A stretch of DNA of 64,000 nt from Luteipulveratus flavus (GTDB lineage Bacteria; Actinomycetota; Actinomycetes; Actinomycetales; Dermatophilaceae), in assembly GCF_029080175.1 (NCBI RefSeq), contig NZ_JARFJC010000045.1. The stretch is one strand, 5' to 3'. Below the pieces are notes generated by a model. That model saw only the letters and a program-made list of their open reading frames with translations, made no database searches and was not told where the DNA came from. Within the stretch, counting starts at the first letter, position 1. Every line of letters begins with the position of its first letter. Position numbers and translations under genes: made by a program. Shown here one piece after another: positions 58,944-64,000 of this stretch.

Positions 58944-59033
58944 TCGAGACCCGGTGACGCGCGGGGAGGGTCTCCCTGCGCGTCACCGGGTCTCGATACG
59001 GGGCCTCACTTCGTTCGCCCCTACTCGACCGGC
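58944..59033. repeat. Large palindromic intergenic repeat, copy 2
   Basis: A 19-bp perfect stem TCGAGACCCGGTGACGCGC (58944-58962) / GCGCGTCACCGGGTCTCGA (58978-58996) is followed by TACGGGGCCTCACTTCGTTC and GCCCCTACTCGACCGGC. Shares the GTCTCGATACGGG core and the CTACTCG end with copy 1 at 1-102. It lies between the DinB gene stop and the aldolase promoter region. Confidence 0.8.
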
Positions 59034-59043
59034 GTGGGCGGGG

Positions 59044-59592
59044 TCACTGGCCGGTGCGGCCGTCGATGCACTCGCGCAGCAGGTCGGCGTGCCCGCAGTG
59101 GCGGGCGTACTCCTCGATCATGTGCACCAGCACGTCGCGCAGCTCCACCGTCTCCTCGCCGAGCGGCACGGCGACGTCGAACGACGCGGCGCTCTCGACG
59201 TACGCCTCCGCCGCCGCGACCTGCGCCTCCCAGTCGGCCCACGCCCGGCTCACCACCTCGTCGTCGGCGACCACCCCGTTGAAGTCGAGGTCACCGTCGT
59301 CGGCCGACCAGTAGATCCGGTCGACCTGCTGCTGCTGCATGACGCGGACGAACCAGTGGTGCTCGACCCGTGCCAGGTGGCGGATGAGCCCGAGCAGCGA
59401 CATCGTCGAGGGCGGCACCGAGCGCCGTGCCAGCTGCTCGGCGTTCAACCCGTCGCACTTCATCTTCAACGTGAGCCGGTAGAACTCCAGGTATCCGAGC
59501 AGCGTCTGCCGCTCGCCGGTGGTGCTGCTCTGGTCGCGCGGGTCGTCCTCGGGGTCGGCCCACATGTCGGGGTACTTGCGCTCGGTCGTCAT
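59044..59592 (-). CDS. DinB/DUF664-family protein (mycothiol-transferase-like)
   Basis: 182 residues, four-helix bundle. ERQTLLGYLEFYRLTLKMKC, SLLGLIRHLARVEHHWFVRV (with two metal-site His) and LVHMIEEYARHCGHADLLRE (third His) form the DinB metal triad. This subgroup (DUF664) resembles bacillithiol/mycothiol S-transferases; substrate unknown. Followed by the large palindromic repeat. Confidence 0.88.
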   Translation of the reverse strand: MTTERKYPDMWADPEDDPRDQSSTTGERQTLLGYLEFYRLTLKMKCDGLNAEQLARRSVPPSTMSLLGLIRHLARVEHHWFVRVMQQQQVDRIYWSADDGDLDFNGVVADDEVVSRAWADWEAQVAAAEAYVESAASFDVAVPLGEETVELRDVLVHMIEEYARHCGHADLLRECIDGRTGQ

Positions 59593-59632
59593 GCCATCAA
59601 CCTCGCCCGGGATCGCCCGTACTGCAAGGCTT

Positions 59633-60355
59633 TTAGCGCCCGTCGAGGATCGAGCCGTTGATCTCGCTCGCCGGCTTGTCCCACAGCCCGACCAGCGTCT
59701 GGGCGACCTGGTCGACGTGCGTGAAGCCCTTGAACTTCGCCTCCGGCTTGGCCTCCTGCATCGCCGGGGTCAGCAGCGCCATGATCCGGACGACGGTGGC
59801 CGCGGCCTGGCTGCCCTCGAACGAGTCAGCGACCGCGCGGGTCCAGACCTCGGTGGCTGCCTTGGCGGCGGCGTACGAGGCGTTCGTCGCCGACGGCTTG
59901 TCGACCTGCACGCTCGACACGATCGCGAGCCGGCCGCGGGGCGACTCCTTGATCGGGTCGTGCAGCGCGCGGGAGGCGTGCTGCAGCGTACGAATCAGGC
60001 TGTCGTGCAACGCGTCCCAGTCGGCGAGGTCGGACTCGACGATGCCCTTGCCGCCGCGCCAACCACCGACCAGGTGCAGCAGGCCGTCGACGTGGCCGTG
60101 CTCCTGGACGAGCTCGTGGCCCCACGCGAGGGTCGACGGCTCGTCGAGCAGGTCCACGACGGCGGTCTCGACCCGGCCCGGACCCTCGATGCCGGCGACG
60201 GCCGCGTCCAGCTTGGTCGGGTCGACGTCCACCGCGACGACGGTGGCTCCGCCCGCGACCAGGCGGCGGACGACGGCCGGACCGGCAGCACCGGCCGCTC
60301 CCGTCACCACGACGACCAGGCCGTTGGTCGAGCCGGACGTGCTGGCGTCGGTCAT
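59633..60355 (-). CDS. Short-chain dehydrogenase/reductase
   Basis: 240 residues. The coenzyme loop is VVVTGAAGAAGPAVVRRLV (Ala in place of the usual second Gly), and VVAVDVDPTKLD suggests NAD preference. The active site shows SSVQ and Tyr-x3-Lys in ASYAAAKAATEVW. Possible reaction: an oxidoreduction on an unknown carbonyl. Its ATG overlaps the DUF6421 stop by 4 nt, so the two are one operon. Confidence 0.88.
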   Translation of the reverse strand: MTDASTSGSTNGLVVVVTGAAGAAGPAVVRRLVAGGATVVAVDVDPTKLDAAVAGIEGPGRVETAVVDLLDEPSTLAWGHELVQEHGHVDGLLHLVGGWRGGKGIVESDLADWDALHDSLIRTLQHASRALHDPIKESPRGRLAIVSSVQVDKPSATNASYAAAKAATEVWTRAVADSFEGSQAAATVVRIMALLTPAMQEAKPEAKFKGFTHVDQVAQTLVGLWDKPASEINGSILDGR

Positions 60356-62487
60356 GCGTTCTCCTTGGTGAGCTCCGGGGTCGACGCGGTGATGCCACTG
60401 GTCGACGCGATCACGTCGGCCATCTTCTTACGCAGCGCCTCGTAGAACACGTTCAGGGGGAACTCGTCCGGCTGCACCAGGTCGGTCAGCCCCTTGGGCG
60501 GCCCGTCCAGCGGGAGCGCCTTCGCGCCCTGCGCCCAGGTCGAGGCCGGGTGCGGCGCCACGTACGACGACACGAACTCGTACGACGCGAGCCAGTGGCC
60601 GACCCGCGAGCGGTCGATGCCGGAGCGGTACAGCCGCTCGACGTCCTCGCACAGGGCGATGACGACCTCGGGCACGCGTCGCCAGTCGAAGGACAGCTTG
60701 TTGTCCGTCCAGCGCAGTGCGTCGCCTCGATGCAGGTAGGCGAACATCAGCTGGCCGCCGAGCCCGTCGTAGTTGCGGACCCGGTCACCGGTGATCGGGA
60801 AGCGGAACAGCCGGTCGAACAGGATCGCGTACTCGACCGAGCGGGCGTACGCCTGGCCCTGGGCCTCCAGGTCGACCGCCTGCCGGAAGGTGTTCAGGTC
60901 GCAGCGCAGCTCCTCGAGCGCGTACATCCAGAACGGCATCCGCTGCTTTATCATGAACGGGTCGAACGGCAGGTCGCCGTGGCTGTGCGTGCGGTCGTGG
61001 ATGAGGTCCCACATCGCGAAGGTCGACTGGGCCAGCTCCTGGGAGCCGACCAGCCGCTCGGCGTCCGGCGGCAGCTGCAGGCTGAGCAGGTCCGCGGCGG
61101 CGGAGACGACGCGGCGGAAGCGCGCGCCCTCGCGATCGCAGAAGATGCCGCCCCAGCTGAACTTCGGGACCTCGCGCACGGCGACGGTCTCCGGGAACAG
61201 CACGGCGGAGTTGGTGTCGTAGCCCGGGGTGAAGTCGATGAAGTTCAGCGCCAGGAACATCCGGTTGTCGTAGGTCTCCTCGACCTTGGCCAGCCAGTCC
61301 GGCCACTGCACCGAGATGAGGAGCGCCTCGAAGACGCGGTCGAGGTTGCCGTTCTGGGTGTACATCGGGAAGACGACCAGGTGCTCGATCTGGTCCTCGC
61401 GGCACAGGTCCGGGCGGAAGGCCATCAGCGAGTCCAGGAAGTCCGGCTTGGCGAACCCGGACTCGACCCAGCGGTCCAGGTCGACCGGCAGCGCCTCGAG
61501 GTACGCCGCGTCGTGCGGGAAGCGCGGGGCCAGTGCCGCGATCTGCGTCTTCATCGTCGCGACCAGCTCGCCGGCGCGGGCGTGCTGACCGGCGTCCTCG
61601 ATCGAGCCGTCCTTGGTCTGCAGGAGCCGCAGCTCCTCGACGGCGGCCTTGAGCGCGAGCCACTCGGGAGCGGACGCGGCCTCGCTGGTCGCCGCGGCCG
61701 CGCCGCCCGCGCGGCCGGCGCCGGAGGCCCAGGTCACGACGTTGGTCCACAGCCGGGCGTTGTCCAGCTCGTCGATCGAGTCATCGCCGACCAGGTCGGA
61801 GTCCGCGAGGACGACGACGCGGCCCGCGCCGTACCGGGTCGCCACGGCGAGCGGCTGGCCGGCGGGGTACGCGGTCGCGCTGGTCCGGGCGAGGACGGTC
61901 GCCTCGGCCGCGCCCGAGACGTCGACGACGCCGGCGCGGTAGAAGCACATCTGGTCGACGCCGGCGAGCAGGCCCTGGCCCAGACCCTCGCCGGGCTGGC
62001 CGAGGACCCAGGTGGCGTTGCCGAGGTGACGGCGACCGCCGTCGGCGGACTCGTGGACGAGCGTGCTGGTCACGCGCAGGCCGAACCGGCCGAGCAGCTC
62101 GTTGAGGTTGTTGCCGTAGCTGTCCTGGTCGCACTCGGCGAGGACCACCAGACCGCCGCCGTCGCGGACGTAGGCCTCGACGGCGTCCAGCTCGCTCTCG
62201 TCGAGCACGGGCGGCAGGTCGCCCATCACGCGCTCGGAGCGGGCCTCGGCGGGGTGGGCGATGACGAGCACGTCGTGCTCGGCGAGCGCGTCCTGCGTGA
62301 GCGCGCCGCTGCTGTGAGCGCGGACCTCTAGCCCACGCGCCGTCAGGACCTCGGCCGCGCGCGCCAGGCTGGCGTCGGCCGGGTTGGCGGGGTTCATCGT
62401 CGCCGCGACCTCACGGCTCAACGACCACGCGCTGCTGTGCGACTGCTCCACGAGCACCTTCGGGAACACACTCACCACTGCCACCAC
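60352..62487 (-). CDS. DUF6421-family protein with N-terminal GATase-like domain
   Basis: 711 residues. The N-terminal ~260 residues look like a glutamine-amidotransferase-like/ThuA-type Rossmann module (HDVLVIAHPAEARSERVMGD, AYVRDGGGLVVLAECDQDSY, YGAGRVVVLADSDLVGDDS). The remaining ~430 residues (LEALPVDLDRWVESGFAKPD, MWDLIHDRTHSHGDLPFDPF) match the DUF6421 actinobacterial family by recollection; its His/Asp-rich HDRTHSHGD stretch may bind metal. Function unknown. GTG start at 62487 without a clear ribosome site. Co-operonic with the SDR gene. Confidence 0.75.
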   Translation of the reverse strand: MVAVVSVFPKVLVEQSHSSAWSLSREVAATMNPANPADASLARAAEVLTARGLEVRAHSSGALTQDALAEHDVLVIAHPAEARSERVMGDLPPVLDESELDAVEAYVRDGGGLVVLAECDQDSYGNNLNELLGRFGLRVTSTLVHESADGGRRHLGNATWVLGQPGEGLGQGLLAGVDQMCFYRAGVVDVSGAAEATVLARTSATAYPAGQPLAVATRYGAGRVVVLADSDLVGDDSIDELDNARLWTNVVTWASGAGRAGGAAAATSEAASAPEWLALKAAVEELRLLQTKDGSIEDAGQHARAGELVATMKTQIAALAPRFPHDAAYLEALPVDLDRWVESGFAKPDFLDSLMAFRPDLCREDQIEHLVVFPMYTQNGNLDRVFEALLISVQWPDWLAKVEETYDNRMFLALNFIDFTPGYDTNSAVLFPETVAVREVPKFSWGGIFCDREGARFRRVVSAAADLLSLQLPPDAERLVGSQELAQSTFAMWDLIHDRTHSHGDLPFDPFMIKQRMPFWMYALEELRCDLNTFRQAVDLEAQGQAYARSVEYAILFDRLFRFPITGDRVRNYDGLGGQLMFAYLHRGDALRWTDNKLSFDWRRVPEVVIALCEDVERLYRSGIDRSRVGHWLASYEFVSSYVAPHPASTWAQGAKALPLDGPPKGLTDLVQPDEFPLNVFYEALRKKMADVIASTSGITASTPELTKENA

Positions 62488-62586
62488 TTCATACGGGAGT
62501 TTTTACGGTCGCAGACAGCGTAGACGGGAGATTCTCCGCTGAGCAATCGGAACGGCTCCCGTGACCGAAGCCACATCCGCGGCCGT

Positions 62587-62592
62587 TACCCT
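62587..62592 (+). promoter_or_regulatory. Leaderless-type -10 box (TACCCT)
   Basis: TACCCT lies exactly 7 nt before the acyl-CoA dehydrogenase ATG at 62600. Confidence 0.6.
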
Positions 62593-62599
62593 CGTCGCC

Positions 62600-63748
62600 A
62601 TGCCCGTGCAGCGCCTCATGCCGACACCGGAGTCGGCTGACCTCATCGAGCTCACCCGCGACCTCGCCCGTCGCGAGCTCGCTCCTCGCGTCGACGCCGC
62701 CGAGAAGGCGGCCGAGATGCCCCGCGACGTCTACCTGACCCTCGGCGAGGCGGGCATGCTGTCCCTCCCCTACCCCGAGGAGTACGGCGGCGGCGGACAG
62801 CCGTACGAGGTGTACCTGCAGGTGATCGAGGAGATCGCCCACGCCTGGATGTCGGTCGCCGTCGGCACCTCGGTGCACTCGCTGTCCTGCTACGCCCTCG
62901 CCACCGTCGGCTCGGAGACGCAGCGCAAGGAGCTGCTCCCCGACATGCTCAGCGGTCGGCTGCTCGGCGCGTACGGCCTGTCGGAGCCCGACGCCGGCTC
63001 CGACGTCTCGGCCATCTCCACCCGCGCGCGGCGCAGCGAGGACGGGTCGTCGTACACCGTCCGTGGCCGCAAGGCGTGGATCTCCAACGCCGGGTACGCC
63101 GACTTCTACACGACGTTCGTGCGCACCGGTGACGACCCGACGCGCGGGCTCTCCTGCCTGCTGATCCCCGCCGACACCGACGGCCTGTCGTTCGGTGCGC
63201 CCGAGCGCAAGATGGGCCTGGCCAGCGACCCCGTGCGCGAGGTCGTCCTCGACGACGCGGTCGTCGACGCCGGCCGCCTGATCGGCGAGGAGGGCGAGGG
63301 CATGAAGATCGCGCTCGCCGCTCTCGACTCCGGTCGCCTCGGAATCGCTGCTGCCGCAACGGGACTCGCGCAGTCCGCACTCGACGTCGCGATCGCGTAC
63401 GCGAAGGAGCGCCACCAGTTCGGGCGGGCCGTCGCGGACAACCAGGGCCTGGCGTTCCTGCTGGCCGACATGGAGGCCGCGGTGTCCTCGGGTCGCACCG
63501 CCTACCTGTACGCAGCCCGGTTGCGTGACGCCGGAAGGCCGTTCACCCGCGAGGCCGCCGTCGCCAAGCTCGCCGGCACCGACGCGGCGATGAAGGTGAC
63601 GACCGACGCCGTCCAGGTGCTCGGCGGCGCCGGATACACCCAGGACTTCCCGGTCGAGCGGATGATGCGCGACGCCAAGGTCACGCAGATCTTCGAAGGC
63701 ACCAACCAGATCCAGCGCCTGGTGATCTCCCGCCAGCTGCTGAAGTAG
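62600..63748 (+). CDS. Acyl-CoA dehydrogenase
   Basis: 382 residues, FAD flavoenzyme. Helical N-terminal domain (LIELTRDLARRELAPRVDAA), FAD-binding signature GAYGLSEPDAGSDVSAI and WISNAGYADFYTTFVRT, and the C-terminal signature GGAGYTQDFPVERMMRDAKV then QIFEGTNQIQRLVISRQL; the catalytic Glu is in IFEGTN. Oxidises an acyl-CoA to the 2-enoyl form in beta-oxidation or branched amino-acid breakdown. ATG at 62600 is chosen over GTG at 62561 for the TACCCT box and family start. The next SDR is 15 nt downstream. Confidence 0.95.
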   Translation: MPVQRLMPTPESADLIELTRDLARRELAPRVDAAEKAAEMPRDVYLTLGEAGMLSLPYPEEYGGGGQPYEVYLQVIEEIAHAWMSVAVGTSVHSLSCYALATVGSETQRKELLPDMLSGRLLGAYGLSEPDAGSDVSAISTRARRSEDGSSYTVRGRKAWISNAGYADFYTTFVRTGDDPTRGLSCLLIPADTDGLSFGAPERKMGLASDPVREVVLDDAVVDAGRLIGEEGEGMKIALAALDSGRLGIAAAATGLAQSALDVAIAYAKERHQFGRAVADNQGLAFLLADMEAAVSSGRTAYLYAARLRDAGRPFTREAAVAKLAGTDAAMKVTTDAVQVLGGAGYTQDFPVERMMRDAKVTQIFEGTNQIQRLVISRQLLK

Positions 63749-63763
63749 AGAGGCCCAGCACCC

Positions 63764-64000
63764 TTGCAGATCAACGACTCCACCGTCGCGCTCGTCACCG
63801 GCGGAGGTTCCGGGCTCGGTGAGGCGACCGCCCGCCGCCTGTACGCCGACGGTGCCGCCGTGGTCATCGCCGACCTCGAGCAGTCGCGCGGCGCCGACGT
63901 CGCGGCCTCCCTCGGCGAGCGCGCCCACTTCGTCGCCACCGACGTCCGCGACGGCGAGCAGGTCCAGGCCGCGATCGACGCGGCGACCGGTCTCGGCGAC
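63764..64000 (+). CDS. Short-chain dehydrogenase, 3-hydroxyacyl-CoA dehydrogenase type 2-like (partial)
   Basis: Only the first 79 codons are in the window; the 3' end is cut off by its edge. TTG start (TTGCAGATCAACGAC) 15 nt after the acyl-CoA dehydrogenase stop. Coenzyme loop ALVTGGGSGLGEATARRLYA and Asp in VVIADLEQ (NAD preference) then FVATDVRDGEQV. Together with the preceding acyl-CoA dehydrogenase this fits a beta-oxidation operon. The substrate cannot be fixed from the fragment. Confidence 0.85.
   Translation, partial: MQINDSTVALVTGGGSGLGEATARRLYADGAAVVIADLEQSRGADVAASLGERAHFVATDVRDGEQVQAAIDAATGLGD

Noticed and set aside
58807..58986. N-terminal extension of the threonine aldolase through the tandem repeats
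   Set aside because: The extension would consist of repeated STGVLW-type units, and the family start fits GTG at 58806.
57313..59661. 782-codon plus-strand open frame across three minus-strand genes
   Set aside because: Spans two intergenic regions and repeats, and lacks any recognisable domain; the genes beneath are well supported.
1..64000. tRNA, rRNA, riboswitch and prophage features
   Set aside because: I looked for tRNA T-loops, rRNA motifs, known riboswitch cores, integrase or phage genes and found none. No att site or transposase gene was seen.

Overview
High-GC actinobacterial chromosome. The evidence is the uniform GC-rich codon use, many GTG and some TTG starts, a CIRCE-controlled groEL of the GroEL2 type, a WXG100 protein, mycothiol-transferase-like DinB proteins, DUF3263 and DUF6421 proteins, and at least nine genes with a TAnnnT box exactly 7 nt before the start codon (a leaderless promoter pattern). 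The general look suggests Propionibacteriales or Micrococcales, but no marker here fixes the genus.

Layout. 0.1-2 kb: MarR regulator, MFS exporter and a 29-residue membrane peptide in one overlapping operon, ending at a large palindromic repeat. 2.2-6.2 kb: two-component system followed by an HtrA/PepD-type envelope protease. 6.3-7.3 kb: a lower-GC island holding an orphan polymorphic-toxin tail (broken HINT domain plus Cys/His-rich nuclease-like toxin) coupled to a probable immunity gene. 7.3-17.1 kb: large GT-C-like membrane protein, MMPL transporter, membrane patatin-like protein, and a HelD-type RNA polymerase-associated ATPase. 17.3-28 kb: MarR/cupin pair, MacB-like ABC exporter, WXG100 protein, an HxlR-peroxiredoxin fusion divergent from an MFS exporter, a PadR/FadH-like reductase operon, and a dehydratase-glyoxalase fusion. 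28-33 kb: small detoxification and stress genes with local regulators. 33-38.5 kb: groEL, small unknown proteins, a PLP decarboxylase. 38.6-44.1 kb: ung plus SGNH hydrolase, then modABC and a hydroxyacid-oxoacid transhydrogenase.

44.2-55.4 kb is a sialic-acid type catabolic locus. On the minus strand a TAT lipoprotein, a permease, a fused permease-ATPase, an ATPase, NanA, NanK and NanE form a tightly overlapping operon. Divergent from it on the plus strand are a GntR/FadR-type regulator, an acetyl-ester hydrolase and a SIS-domain sugar-phosphate enzyme. 55.5-64 kb: an HTTM-like membrane pair, an NAD(P)-binding reductase, threonine aldolase, a DinB protein, an SDR plus DUF6421 pair, and divergently an acyl-CoA dehydrogenase with a second SDR cut by the window edge.

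The most unusual signal is a dispersed repeat. Three loci (17.2, 44.1 and 55.4 kb) each carry two tandem ~57-bp hairpin units in the same orientation, each between the 3' ends of convergent genes. Other notable items are the orphan toxin cassette, a perfect 14+14 bp operator at the HxlR-peroxiredoxin fusion, a 38-bp concentric dyad at a MarR/cupin promoter, a doubled CIRCE, and a duplicated groEL 3' end.
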